Assembly (NCBI GenBank): GCA_025331565.1
Contig: JAFREQ010000101.1
Location: 682,001-746,000 of the forward strand
Length of the DNA: 64,000 nucleotides
DNA from: Holacanthus passer
Taxonomy: Eukaryota > Chordata > Actinopteri > Pomacanthidae
Reading direction: 5' to 3'
The notes under the pieces were generated by a model. That model was not told the DNA's origin. It saw nothing but the letters and a program-made list of their open reading frames with translations, and did no database searches. Position 1 is the first letter of the stretch; the number at the start of each line of letters is the position of its first letter. A program made the translations under genes and the position numbers. Below are positions 36,075-47,960 of the stretch, piece by piece.

Positions 36075-38933
36075 TTATTTCCTCCTCTGGACAGGGAGAA
36101 GTTTCCCTGCCTTTTTCATGTCTTCGACCTCAGCCAATAACACAGGGTCATCTTTGATAACATTAGCACACTGCAATACAAATGTCTGCAGCTTTTGCAG
36201 CCTTGAATACCCCTTCAGCAGTTCCCCATACTTCTCTGGTGAGGCAATGGCCAGCTCTGCTATGGGGGCACTCGCTACGACGGTATTCCTATCCACCCCG
36301 ACAGCCTTGTACGACTCGATGAAATTCTCGCCTCTTTGGTAATGTTGCAAGACCTTCTGGTACCTCTTGACCACTTGGTGTGGATTTGCTGCTATAATGA
36401 AAAGACAGAACAAAGATAAATGAAATGTATACAACAGCTATTTCCAACCATGCATTGAGATTGGCCAAGATACATTCTAAGCTGTGCCAATATGATTAAA
36501 TAAACCATAGCGTCACAAAAGAAATTATTTTTTGCACTCCTCTTCTGGAATTAACTGGAATTTCAATTGATGGGAACATAGGATAGCATCTGTGAATCTC
36601 TGACTCCACTGTCCTCTCTACCTGCATTCATATTTTGCACATGTGCTGCCAGGGGTCCCAGGCAGATGATGACAGAGCAAATTATTTAATGTAGTCATTA
36701 GGGTGTGATAAATGCCTTATTTGTGACACCTAGTGACACACACACACACACACACACAAGTAAACTCATCCAAACAAGGTCAGAAATTTGGGTTTGGTCG
36801 ATCATATATCTGTTGTCACTGTGTTGTCACTGTATTAAATAGTATAGTTGTATCTTGCGTAATCACAAAGCCTTTTCATTTCCCTTTACAGTGACCCATT
36901 CATAAAGATCATGCATTTGTGGGATGAGCAGCAAAGGTGATTGTGTGCGTAAATACAAAGCACAAATATTTTTTGATGAGTTCTAAACCAAGAACAGCAT
37001 GCAGTGAGCTGAAACGGACTTCCATGAATCAACAACATTGTGGATAATTAAACAATTCCAAACTATTCCTTTTAGACAGTAATACAAGCCCTGTTTTTGT
37101 AATCGCAGTTCACAAAGACACATTATTTCTACAGCCCATGAGGTAAATATTTCTTCCCCTCTGATCTTCTCTTTTTTCCCCTTCCTTTCTGTTTCTTCTT
37201 TTTCTTGTTTTTCTTGTTCCTCTTGTGTTTCTTCCTCTCATCCTCAGAGGATGAGGACGAGAAAGATGATGAGGAGCTTGAGGAACCATGGAATGATTCT
37301 GATGGCCCAGAGTCTTCCAGGTCTGTCGCAGCATCCTCATCGGCCTTGGCACTGCTTTTCTTGCTTTTCTTCTTATCTAATACAGAGCAAAAATAAAGAC
37401 AGACATACAGTAAAAATGTATTAGACACAGTAAACAAAAGAAAGAGCTTAGTTGTGGCTGCAAATAGTGTGTTGGCATTACGCTGTCGATGACCCAATGA
37501 AGACTGTGTTTTTAATTACTTTGAAATGTAATAATACAACAGCCCGATATCCTCAATTAGCAAATTTATAATTGTTCTTGAAGTTCAAATAGCTTGTCTG
37601 TGTGTCCTGAGCAATATTTGATGGATGTCAAAGGTTTGTCTCCACTGAATAATATGCTATGTAATGTTACTCAATGCGATACTTACATTCATACAGTTTT
37701 GCCAATAGGGCTTCCTTCTCTTTGGTCAACTCCTCTATTTTTTGGGATTGAGCATCATCTTTTTCTTTGGCCTTCCCCAGCTGTGGGGGATGATGGCATA
37801 GGGTTACCTGAAACTACGCAGAAAAGGACCAGTGGCAGCTAGTTAACCAAAAGTGATTGTTACTATAAGATTGTGTTATAACTTGGGATGGGAATCAAAT
37901 CTATTATAAATTCTGCTTATTGATCTGATTCTTTAATGATTCCCTTATCGATTCCTGATTTATGTGAGGGAAACCTACAAAAATCAGCCAATTAGAATCA
38001 GACAGGAGGGTGTCTGCTGACCTGCTGCAATATCTCAATTCATATCATTAACTGTGTTTACATGTGTGGCAGGTCACAGCTATCTGTGAGATGCAGCTCC
38101 ACACTACTGTTGCTTCTACAGACCACAGGCGACGATCAGGTAGATTATGGGGTGTTTTATTACAGCTCTTTCCTGCAACACAGCATACAGCACTGCGGTG
38201 GTGTGGGAAAGTTAGCATCACAGTCTCGGGACAATCTGAACAACACCTGACACAAGGGAAACATGCATTATGTTTTCTTTTTTAATTTATATATGTTTAT
38301 TATATAAATATGCCTTTATTTATTCACTCTACAGAGTGCTACAAAAAATAAATTATAAAATACAAAAACAAACTTAACTATTTACAATTGAACTTTTAAC
38401 AACTTCTACTGAACTTCTAACTTTTAGCTTTTTTCTACTGAACAAGTTTAAAGTGAAACAACACAGAATCACTGCAAATTGCCTCCTGTGTAACTGCTGC
38501 CCCTCCCCCTCTGCTCAGCGCAGACACAGAGACCACACCACACATTTTGACCAATTACGTGCGGCTTGAAGAGAAAAAAAGAGAGAGAGAGAAAAAAAAG
38601 AAAGCGGCTCCCAATCAGGAGCCAGCTCCCTTCGTTCACTTCAAAGAGCCGGCTCTAAGAGGCGTTTAGTTCGCTAGACTAGCTGATATAACTAATATAG
38701 CTAACTAGCTAAAAACCAATTAGTGTTTGTGCTTGCTTGATAGTTTAACAGATTTAGCCAGGTAAAATAAGTCAACGAATAAGTTAGACAGCAAACGTGA
38801 ATTTAGAACTGTGGACTTGGAATGTTACTGTAGCAGTTAGCTTAACGTTACCTGCACTACTGCTGCCAGCTCCTTCCCTGTCTTCCATAGTCAGAGGTCG
38901 CTTGGAACGCTTAGCTCTTGTTCTGACGGACAT
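36075..38933 (-). CDS. ccdc106-like: CCDC106-like coiled-coil protein gene (at least four exons)
   Basis: The exons I can place, 5' to 3' on -, are these. 38933-38852: MSVRTRAKRSKRPLT... to donor 'gcag|gtaacg'. 37780-37687: LGKAKEKDD...LTKEKEALLAKLYE, flanked by 'ccccacag' and '|gtaagt', and predicted to be coiled coil. From 37376, acceptor 'tattag': KKKSKKSSAKADEDAATDLE, then a serine run and a long Lys/Arg-rich stretch. 36391-36075, acceptor 'cattatag': NPHQVVKRYQKVL, AVGVDRNTVVASAPIAELAI, ASPEKYGELL, ending PVQRRK-stop. The last exon is diagnostic of CCDC106-family proteins ('RY.KVL...VGVDRNTV...APIAEL'), which are nuclear and, in mammals, reported to bind p53. Phases fit between the coil exon and the serine/lysine exon. 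The exon from 38852 ends in phase 1, so one small exon is probably missing. I cannot find a donor joining the basic exon to the last one, since that frame meets TAG at 37131-37129. An AATAAA lies 108 bp after the stop. It is probably a real gene or a recently decayed copy. Confidence 0.75.
37129..37376 (-). CDS. Serine/lysine-rich exon of the CCDC106-like gene
   Basis: This exon carries the acidic and serine-rich stretch (SESFHG, then about ten Ser, SSEDER) followed by a basic nuclear-localisation-like tract (KKHKRNKKNKKKKKQKGRGK). The frame from the coil exon enters correctly through the split tyrosine codon (T|AT). Without a donor the frame ends KYLPHGL-stop. That could be a shorter isoform, a polymorphic loss of the donor, or my failure to see a non-standard site. 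Confidence 0.7.
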
Positions 38934-39674
38934 ATTCCAGCCCCAGAAAGTCTAACAGACAGCGTTGCCAGATGGGGAATGTTAAACTATTGAGGGTGAG
39001 GGTGAGTCATAACCAAAAGCAGAAATGTGTCACAAATCACTGTCACAAATATGACTGTCACAATCACTGTCATAAATATGACTCAAAGAAGGAAGGCAGC
39101 AATTGACGCACATACAAGTTGTAGTAATACAAAGTGTCACACAATGATTAAATTAACGTACATTATGGGACAGTATATAGTACAAAGGGCACAATTATTG
39201 TACAAATACGATAATTGTCATACATCTGGCAACGCTGCTAACCGCTCTCTAAAGACATGTAAACATGTCAAACTGCCTTGTGGGAGTTTCAAGTTTTCTG
39301 GCGGGCCCATCCAGTCATTCATAAACGCAGGATATGCCTTCAAACATAGGCGGTGAACTTGGAGGTTTAATTTTTGTGAGCTGTTAAATATGGGGTGCCA
39401 AATGTAAAAACTTGATTACAGTTTTCAAACTGATATATTTTCAATATTTAGTTCATTTTCTTCACATTTAGCTCATTTTACACACATTTGAGACATAAAT
39501 TAAAATCAAATGTTAAATCTAAATATTAAATCTAAATGCTAAATCTAAATGTTACATCTAAATCTAAATGTTATCCCACGCCCCTTAAAGTCTTCTCAAA
39601 CGCACAACCACGTCCACATCACTGATCAGGATCAGTAGGTGACAGAGGGCTGCGGGGATAGTCAGGACTCAAGC
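38934..39674. promoter_or_regulatory. Possible bidirectional promoter interval
   Basis: About 740 bp separates the ATG of the CCDC106-like gene (-) from an ATG-containing exon on +. The interval holds an imperfect A/T tandem repeat (about 39505-39571). I see no clear TATA box. Assignment as a promoter rests only on the divergent starts. Confidence 0.3.
39505..39571. repeat. Tandem 'aaatctaaatgtt' minisatellite
   Basis: About five imperfect copies of a 12-13-bp unit built from 'aaatctaaatgtt'. Confidence 0.85.
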
Positions 39675-39746
39675 ATGGCCATTTCCCTGCCAGTAGAAGA
39701 TATTGAACGGGCGGTTTTGGCGGGTGTGCGGGCTGCACTTCAAGGG
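39675..39746 (+). CDS. Possible first coding exon of an unknown divergent gene
   Basis: 'aagcATGGCC' has a good initiation context. The frame reads MAISLPVEDIERAVLAGVRA then ALQG, and can end at 'GGG|gtagtt'. Without splicing it stops after 14 more codons. CpG content is raised. I recognise no family, and no second exon was identified before the transposon at 40910. It could be a chance frame. Confidence 0.25.
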
Positions 39747-40244
39747 GTAGTTCAACTGGTACCGTCCCATCATTAACGGGAAGTGAAGTAGTTTTAATAT
39801 TAGCGTTAACTCATTTATTCATCGCTAAGATACCTTGCTAACGTGACTGGATACTACCTAGCAAATAGTCAGCTAGCTTTTGAGAGTGTGCCAGTTAAAA
39901 TTGCACCTTTTGGCATTTGAGCAAGTGCATGATGATCATTACTGTTTGGTGTAAGACACTGTGGAAAGCAGTACGTAAACGTTAGCTTTTTATTTTTATC
40001 ATCGCTGGCTCTGTTTTGTGCCTTCCTTCAAGGTCCAAAATTAACTTAACACTCATCAAGCACCAAATGCGGTAACGTTATCTTAGATTTTTTATTTGGC
40101 CGACATGCAGCTAAATATTTAGATTAAAATGATTTGTAGATCTTTGGTCACTGTCGATTTTTACGCCATGTAAAAGTAAGGCATGCAAAAAAAGACAACT
40201 GCTCATCAGCATGCAAGGTCATTGATTAATACCATGTTTGTAAC

Positions 40245-40835
40245 TGTTATGACTGGGAATAGCCGTAGCACATGGAACAAACAAATCCCCCACAACAAAG
40301 AGTTTTGTCACAACCAAACTTCAGATTTTATATAAGTACAAAGGGACAACATAATATCTCGCGGACTCAGCTGTAAGTAACAACAACTCATAATACAACT
40401 TTTAACTAAGGGTAGTGATGAGACGGCCAAAATAAAACAAAGGAGGGTGACAGACGAGGCTGGCTGTCCCATAGGACCTCACCTGTCAACCATATCCCTG
40501 CCTAACAAAACCTGTCCCTATCAAAAAAGAATACACCGAAAACAGGGCTACCGCTCATCACTCCAGTACTAAACTAAGGTATAGAAATAAGTACAAAGCT
40601 TCAATAGTAGTGTGGCAAGCTACTGAGCAGCAGCGGGAAGTTGCCAAACCGGCTCTGTCCTGGTAACTGGGCGGCAGCGGCAGGTGGAGCCAAGCGGTGG
40701 GAGAGAGAGAGAGAGCGAGAGCAGCACCAATCTGAGCCTTTTGAGCTCTTCAGCCAATCAGCGCCAACCCGGAGCCACTCCCACATACCTGCACTGACGG
40801 GAGCAAAACACAGGGGTTACCATGACAACGTAACA
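40245..40835 (-). mobile_element. Solo LTR, 591 bp, with 5-bp target duplication
   Basis: On - it starts TGTTACGTTGTCATGG and ends ...CCCAGTCATAACA, flanked by GTAAC (40240-40244) and GTGAC (40836-40840). The copy of this region at the window end reads 'catgtttgtaac|aaaaag' with nothing inserted, so both edges are fixed by an empty site. No gag or pol is attached. It lies in the left flank of the KDZ transposon, not inside it. Confidence 0.85.
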
Positions 40836-40914
40836 GTGACAAAAAGAAAAGGGTGCGACCATCTGAGTAAGTGGGAAAAGTTAATGTAGAGTCCTGCCAG
40901 TAACAAAACCAAGT

Positions 40915-41612
40915 GCTCTATGGCAACCCAGTCCCACTCCAAATTGTGTAATACCTACGTTGGTCCAAAGCGCAAAACATAGTCATCTCACAAAAACGGC
41001 TCTGAAATTGTAACATGGGTATGTTTCATCTGCCTAGTCTTTTCTGCAGGTATACTTTAGGTCACGTGATTGCTGAGTTTCTCCCCGGCGTGAACAAAAA
41101 ACATGGCGGACATCCCTTCTATTTTCGGTGGAAATTGCTATATTTTAAGATAGCTTGTGGCTTTAGCTTTGTTTTGATAACTTTTCCAGCGACAAATGTC
41201 CAGTTTATTTTCATAGTATCCATTCGGTTTATGTATACGATCCATAGTTTTTTTGTTTTGACATACATTCTTTCAGGTCTCTCAATGAAATTGTAGGAAC
41301 ACTACGTTTTTTTGTTGTTGCTATGGTGGTAGCTACGGACGCTATTAACAACAAACCAGAAGGAAGCTGATGTCGCGTCACGGACCGAGTTGCTCTTAAA
41401 ACTGGTTACGTGATTTATTTATTATTATCATTATAATAATAATTATTATTATTTATATTCCTTTACATTTGAATGTATTTCTACACCTCGAGCCTACAGT
41501 ATTGTTCATGTGTTTAAAACCGTGTAATGATGAACTGTAAATAAAGTTTTTTGGGGGAAAAAAAAGGTTACATGATTAATGTAATTTTATTTAACAAGAT
41601 AAACCTGACAAA
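40915..41612 (+). repeat. Left inverted repeat arm of the KDZ transposon
   Basis: Reverse complement of 52557-53280. The arm is nearly gap-free from the outer edge to 'actggttac' at about 41409. A stretch unique to this side (TTATTATTATC, polyA-like) then intervenes before similarity resumes at about 41573. A + strand frame within it (41015-41296) also exists in decayed form in the other arm and is not treated as a gene. Confidence 0.85.
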
Positions 41613-41711
41613 AACCATATATCTTAAGGGTGTTGAATCATACATCTTATTAATAGAGGAAAAGACCAGCGATAAGAATACAAACGATTAAAATTAGTGG
41701 GCGCATTACAC

Positions 41712-41733
41712 TGACGTCACATTCGTGACGTAA
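41712..41733 (+). promoter_or_regulatory. Paired CRE-like sites upstream of the transposase
   Basis: A perfect palindromic TGACGTCA (41712-41719) is followed 6 bp later by TGACGTAA (41726-41733). This is the consensus bound by CREB/ATF factors, about 280 bp upstream of the transposase ATG. Function is inferred only from the motif. Confidence 0.5.
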
Positions 41734-42930
41734 TGAAACTCATCACTTACGGGCGACCTGTTAATTAAATCATTTCACGGGATATGTACAGATCTATTAT
41801 TAAGTGAAACAAACCAAACTTAAATCTGTGTTAATCAAAGATATTATTCCAGGAATCTAAACTATAAAAACCCATTTAACAAAGCCCACTATCTGCCATG
41901 GGCTGCAAGTGCTGTTGACATGTGCAACTGCACAGTGACGCCCACTGTAAATTTAAAGACCTGGAGCGTGTACATGGAATCATCAGGCCTCAACCACAAC
42001 GCTGTGAAGCACCATGGATCCGCTTGAAGACGACGACGCCTTATTTCTTGCCGATGTGCTCTTGGATGAATGCGAGGTAGGCAATGCTTTGAAGATATCT
42101 CCTTAGAATTTCTGCAACTAGAGCTGTCTTTTTTAACGTTAGGTGATAATGTGTATTAGGTAACACTGGCATGTCCCATGATGTTTATTTTAAGGAGGCT
42201 CAACGTAAACAAACCGCAAGAGTGTTGGAAACGGGCTCAGAGAAATTTGTTTGGGTCGAGGAGGATGAGGAAGGGAATCCTCTCCCAAAAAGGAATAGAA
42301 CGGGGGAGGGGCGGAAACGGGGTTCATCCACAGGTGGGTTTTCTTCCCCAATATTTTTGTTGGTCACTTTGTTGAAATAATGGTGCTTGTTCTGGGCTGA
42401 GCATATTGTTTATGCGTGACATAATAATGGAACAAAAGTCAATCAACCAATTCAGTACTTGGTTGATTCTTATATGTTTGTGTGTGTGTGTACATGTGTA
42501 TGTATGTACTTAAAAGATCCTAACTCCTGTGTGTGTGTGTTCCTATTGTTGTATATCCTCATGTAGTTTAATGTGGTGTTAGGATCTTTTTAACTTTTTT
42601 ACCCAAAAGCCCAACTAGGGACAAGAGTTGGAAATTAGCAATAGCTGTAGACTTTCTTTACAGCTCATCGGTTTCATGCTTTGTACTGAAACTCTTATAC
42701 TGCATTGTCCCTTTCAAACAAATTCAAACACTCTAACAGTTACCTCTGGAAGCATGGACCCATCATCATGTGCTCCATCTACTAGTGGACAACAGAGTGT
42801 GAATGGGACCAATCAAGACATAGGTAGATTTTTAGCCAATGTTCTTTATTTTCCCTCTTCTTCTTTGCTTGTTTGCCTTGTTGTAATCAGCTACTTTTAC
42901 CTGTGCTTAATAACCCCCCTCGTTTTCAAG

Positions 42931-43295
42931 GCTCCCTCATCCAAGAAGTACAAGACCTTTTGGGACCTGCTGAAGACCCAGCCCCTTCACATTGGAAGGA
43001 TAGGAAAGCTTCCACTTTGGAAAAGTGGACTGTGTTAAGACCTTTTATGGTTAATCAGATGTTATTATATTATTATAAAGAGGGAACTTGCCACCACTGT
43101 AGATCCAAGGTTGCAATTGTGACGTGTCACGATTGTTTGCCAAGACCACTTCACTGTACAGCCTGTGATCTTGCCATATATGACTCCATGGTGCTCCATA
43201 ACAAATCATCCATGGTAGAGGGATTCTACAGGCCACTGCCACCAACCACTCACATCAGGAAGAAGAGGGAGGAAAATTCTCCTACCATGAAAGAG
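42931..43295 (+). pseudogene. KDZ exon with Cys-rich CxC-like zinc domain
   Basis: Open through 121 codons: PSHWKDRKASTLEKWTVLRP, CHHCRSKVAIVTCHDCLPRP, LHCTACDLAIYDSMVLHNKS, GFYRPLPPTTHIRKKR. It is bordered by 'ttttcaag' and '|gtactt'. The spacing of the Cys pairs fits the zinc-binding domain that precedes KDZ cores. It is the best-preserved part of the gene. Confidence 0.85.
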
Positions 43296-44523
43296 GTACT
43301 TTCTGTGTTCAAGATCATATAGGCCTACTAAAATTGGTACAATATCTCAAGTCCAAAAGGGAATGTTGGGTTAAGTTTCTGTATTTAAAGTTTCCTCATT
43401 GAAAAAAAACACCTTCACTGTTAGAAAGTTTAAATATATTTTAACAGTCATGTAAAATGTTTGTTTCCTTCCTTCCAAGAGTGCTTTTTGCCAGTAATGC
43501 GTCCCTGCTGCAACTGCTCTACGAGGCAAACAACTTCTTCTTTCTGCAGGAAAGCAAGTAATTCTGATTGGAATGAATGGTACAGTTTTCGCCCTCATAT
43601 TGTCTTGTAGATTACTTGTGTATTAAAGTAATTACTATTCTATTTTTTAAAAAATATTTATATATATATATTTTTAGGACGATACAATCTGTCTGTTCCA
43701 ACTGTCAGCTGCTCCTGTAGAAAGACTTTGGATGTAAGCATTAATGATCTGGTTGAAAGTGGCTATTGGCCAGCCACAGTCCATTTCGAGACTTTGTACA
43801 CAGTGGATTTGTTCATTACATATGAAGATCTCAAGATTACTGCTCCAGGAATGTCACGGCAAGCTTTTGTCAGCATACTTGAACAGCCCACTAAACTCTT
43901 TGGTTGGGTGAGTACATCATTGAAGCAATTGTCTACTACATTGAAGGAGTTTAAGATTTATTTATATGGTTTCATGGTCTATTTTGTTTTCCTTTTCCTA
44001 TCAGAGTGGTAAGATATGTGGAGACACTATGCAGAAATCATTCCTGGAATGGTCTTATGCGAAATTTGAGGTTGAGAGCTGTCTCAGGTGCATCAGTTTC
44101 AGTGCCCTGCATGCACCCCCTCCATGTTGGCTGTTGCAGTGGATGGGAACCGCAAGCTTTACCGCTTTAAGAGCCAACCGGAGTGTGTAAAATTCTTTGT
44201 CCACTTAAATTTCAGAGTGCCTTAGATGCAACCTTTGTAAGTTTAACCCCTATTTTGGTTCTTTTAGACCTAATGGACTTTTTTAAGGTGTGTTTCTGGC
44301 CAAGGATGCCGAGGTGACCTCCTTTATCGACTACATCCATGGGTCAACACGACATGTAAAGTTTATTTCCATTTCTCCTTGTTTTATAAATGATTATAGC
44401 CTACTTTCTACATATCTGTTGTATTGTATTTACCCCATATAACATCATATTACCAATAGTTAAATCTTAATGTGCAACACTTTGCTCTGTGTACATCTCT
44501 GTGTTTGTCTTCATCTATAATAG

Positions 44524-44871
44524 AATCCTGGGAAAGGGAGGTGTGGTACAGGCGAGTGGGTGGCAGCATGAGAGTCCTCAAACAGGTCTGCGAGCAAAGT
44601 AGATGAGGAAGGTGTCAAGGTTGCTGTCTGCCGTCATGGGATTTTGCTGAAGGGACTGAATATGTTCCGTGGAGAGATATTTGCATATCCCTTATATCTC
44701 CAGAAACAGCTTGCTTCACAGAATGTGCAGTTCTTTTGCTCTGATGTGGTATGCAAATACTGGCCATATTTGCAGAGGGTTGTGGTCCACTGTCCTGAGT
44801 TACAGGACCTGTTGAACATGCGTCCCTTTCTCTCCATCATGCATGCTAAAGGACATTCTTGGATGTGTGAG
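44524..44871 (+). pseudogene. KDZ core exon with CGA-to-TGA stop
   Basis: After NPGKGRCGTGEWVAA the frame meets TGA where the family has an arginine. It then resumes SKVDEEGVKVAVCRHGILLK, MFRGEIFAYPLYLQKQLASQ, YWPYLQRVVVHCPELQDLLN and MRPFLSIMHAKGHSWMCE to '|gtaatg'. The VCRHG...NMFRGE block is one of the most conserved in KDZ transposases. Confidence 0.85.
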
Positions 44872-45953
44872 GTAATGATTGGTCCTCTTCCAATCCCCTG
44901 TCTTCCAAATGGTAACATACACATTTGTTATAGTTGCAATGGGGAGGACGAAATCAAGAGGGAGCAGGGACAACGATAGGGGAGGAGGTTGAACAGGTGA
45001 ATAGCTTCCTCTCTCGAGCAGCCATATGTTCCAAGTACATGTCAAAAGCTGGAAAGTATTTTTATAGATGCATCTAACTTATTTAGTTTTTGGTCTCCTT
45101 GCGTAATATGCATTGTGTATTAAGTCCGCACAGACATCCTTACCATCCAGGCCAGTGGCTGGAACAAGCAGAAGGTAGAAAACCTTGACCGGGCATTGGC
45201 CAAACGATACATCAAGGTAAAGATGAGGCCGATGTTTTTCATGATGCAGAGACTTATTTCTTTCAAATTTGGCTCAGTGATTTGTTACTCCAACGTTGAT
45301 TTTGACAGACTGTACAAAGGATTTCTGAGGCATCTGAGGACCTTAAGAAACTGACTGACAGAAACTCTGGCTGACAAAGTTGTCGATACAGGAAGACACA
45401 GTCCAGCAATGGGCGTCTGATGTTCAGCAGTGGACTGCAGGTACTGTGAAAAACTTTGTCATTTTCTGAACAATTCAAAGAGTCATTTTTCTCAGTTCTT
45501 GTGAAAGTATGTTGAAAAAGATTTGGATTGTAAACTGATATTGGTGTGAATTGATTTTATACATCCCTCCTCACAAGGAACAACCAGTCAAAATGCCCTG
45601 GAGAAAACCACTGAAGGACTGTACCTGAGCATCAAGCAGAGAAAATATCAGCTGTATCGTCAGGCTGGTGAGACAAAGAAAAATACCACCACTAAGACAG
45701 ATTTTTTTTTTTTTTTTACCTGACATGAAAAAAGGCATTCAGTACTTAAAAAAAAAAAAAAAACCTACAGTAAAAATACAGTTTTTAGTAGCCTGGACTT
45801 GCTTAAATGGGTGTTCATTAATCTGTAAGTAGGTAAGTGGTATTGTGTCCTTTATTTTTAGTGATTATTGTGGTGCATACACTCATCACCATAGGTGAGG
45901 GAAATTATATTAATGTATGTGTGGATAAATATTTGTGATGGTATTGCTGAGTG

Positions 45954-46520
45954 TCATGTGCTGTCCTCAACCAGTGACACCGTCTTTGTCACATTACCAC
46001 CCTCCTCTCCTGCATCACAGATGTTGGGCAGTCTTGACACGTAATCTGCTGTGATGTTTTCCTTGCCTGCTTTGTGCCGCACACAGAACTTGAAAGGTTG
46101 ACGTTCCAGGTACCACCTCGTCACCCTGGCACTTCGATCTTTCATTGTCTGGATCCAGGTCAAGGCTCTGTGGTCTGTTTGGAGGTCAAACTCCCTCCCA
46201 AGAAGGTAGTACCTGATGCTGTCCAGTGCCCACTTAATTGCCAGACATTCCTTCTGAATGGTGGAATATCGGGTTTCATGAGGTAGTAGTTTTCTGCTGA
46301 GATATAACACGGGATGTTCCTCATCTGGCTCTCCCTGAGCCAGAACTGCACCGATGCCCACACCTGAGGCATCCACCTGCACCAGGAAGTGGCGTGCAAA
46401 GTCAGGACTCTGCAACACAGGAGAAGAACATAATCTTTCCTTCAGACCCTGAAATGCACTTTCACACTCCTCATTCCATTCCACAGGATTGTGGGCCATT
46501 TTATGGGTGAGGTTGGTCAC
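45954..46520 (-). pseudogene. Gypsy RNase H and end of pol
   Basis: Open for 188 codons. VEWNEECESAFQGLKERL leads into RNase H, with the catalytic residues in place: D in FLVQVDASGVGIGAVLAQ, E in YSTIQKECLAIKWAL, D in LQTDHRALTW, and the C-terminal HKAGKENITADYVSRLP. A tail of NVTKTVSLVEDST ends the polyprotein. There is no further domain after it, as expected when integrase lies upstream. Confidence 0.9.
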
Positions 46521-46529
46521 CTTGAGTTG

Positions 46530-47115
46530 CTAGAGTGGTAAACTGGGGGATGAACCGTCAGTACCAGCCCACCAGGCCAAGAAATGATCTGACCTGTTTC
46601 CTGGTATGGGGCCTTGGGCTGTTCAGGATGGCCTCAACTTTGTCCACCTGTGGACGGACCTCACCTCTCCCCAACTGATACCCCAAACAGGGGATTTCCT
46701 GCTTGGCCCACTCACATTTCTGGAGGTTGAGTGTAAGCCCTGCTGCACTGATTGCACCTAGGACTCGACGTAGGTGTTCCAGATGTTCCTCCAGGTCATA
46801 CTGAAAATGACCACATTATCCAAATAAGCGGCACTACAGTCCTCACAACCTTGCAGCACTTTGTCCGTAAGCCTCTGAAATGTTGCTGGGGCACCATGTA
46901 AGCCAAAAGGCCTTACAGTGAACTGGAAGAGGCCTAGAGGGGTCCTGAAAGCAGTGAGGGGCCGGGACTGGCTCTTCAAGGGGACCTGCCAGTTCCACCA
47001 AACACTCTGGCACTCGGTAGCTTGCCTGGCCCACTGGACTCTGACCAGGTTTGACTCGAATGGCATGCTACAACACATTTGTATGGCCTGGTTTCTGTGT
47101 TAACAGTTGAGGAAA
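46530..47115 (-). pseudogene. Gypsy reverse transcriptase, deleted
   Basis: It starts LLTQKPGHTNVL, RVKPGQ.VRQA.YRVPE, then jumps to WQVPLKSQSRPLTAFRTPLG, QFTVRPFGLHGAPATFQRLT and AAYLDNVVIFS. The catalytic box, normally YLDD, reads YLDN. About 80 residues of the fingers are missing between YRVPE and WQVPL. Further on, QEIPCLGYQLGRGEV and RSFLGLVGWY appear in another frame. Confidence 0.85.
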
Positions 47116-47219
47116 GCTGTCACATATAACCTGCCATTCCACTGTCTTCCTACCATCCAGGTGAGAGAGATCCACATTTGCAGGCTGTTTATCAGTGGCT
47201 TCCTTTTTTCCCCAATTCT

Positions 47220-47316
47220 GTTTAAGCAGACCCAGGGGTCCCTGAACTGGCCAGCCATAGAGCAGCTCGAACGGTGAGAATCCAGTGGATGAACAGTTGG
47301 ATTTGTCTTCATCCAT
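47220..47316 (-). pseudogene. Gypsy integrase C-terminal fragment fused to gag
   Basis: STGFSPFELLYGWPVQGPLG is the well-conserved end of the Gypsy integrase core. It follows directly on the gag piece (...AYTAMDEDKS), so protease and most of integrase were deleted. Its placement upstream of RT is the key evidence for the Gmr1-type order. Confidence 0.8.
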
Positions 47317-47329
47317 AGCTGTGTATGCC

Positions 47330-47942
47330 TCCAGGGGAATTAGTCGACAGGCCCATTCCTCCTGTGGTCACTGCCATGTTTTAGCCATGCGTTCAAAACG
47401 TAGAAGGTAATTTTCAATGTCTTCACCTTGTTGATACACAGGCATCTTGGACTCCTTACACTGGACAGTAGGCCGGCCCACAGAAGGATTACCAAGTCTG
47501 ACAGGGGAAGATGCTAAAGATTGTCCAAACTCCCTCCCCTTCTGGGCCCTGGAGTTGGAAGTTCCAGTCTGAGGCTCCCACCCTCTGCTGCAGTGGATGG
47601 TCTGGCTGAGGATGGCTGAAGGACAGGCTGTCGGATGGCATCAAGGGATACCCAGAGGCCCTGCAGCTCTTCCTGAAGGATATCATCTCTCCTCTGCTGG
47701 GCGGCAAAAAAATCTCTGAAGAGATTTACCATATCAGCATTTGAGGTTCCCCCTTCTAGTGACAGTACAGGTTGCAGCTGACGAGTTTTGGGTTTTGCCC
47801 CTTGTGCATCAAAACCCAGCAATGGGGCCTCCTCCTCTGATGTCACAGCTGTCTCCCACTCATCATCATGGTTCCATTGAGGTTTTTGAGACCGTAGCCC
47901 AGTTCGTTTTTTAAAAGCACGCTCAGCTTTGTGACTGGCCAT
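47330..47942 (-). pseudogene. Gypsy gag fragment
   Basis: MASHKAERAFKKRTGLRSQK opens 142 codons to a stop at 47514. After a shift the frame continues KMPVYQQGEDIENYLLRFER, MAKTWQ-stop-PQEEWACRLIP, where a TGG to TGA change explains the stop. 'D.E.YL..FER.A....WP...WA..L.PL' is the usual gag capsid motif of this group. Confidence 0.75.
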
Positions 47943-47960
47943 CCCACTTCTGACACCATA

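Noticed and set aside
39027..39356. 109-codon + frame
   Set aside because: Begins in a locally duplicated 'atgactgtcacaatcactgtca' run; no recognisable domain and no family resemblance.
40601..40889. Frames at 40601-40786 (-) and 40641-40889 (+)
   Set aside because: Lie in or across the solo LTR; overlapping, without domain.
41015..41296. 93-codon + frame in the left arm
   Set aside because: The matching part of the right arm does not keep the frame open, so coding is unlikely.
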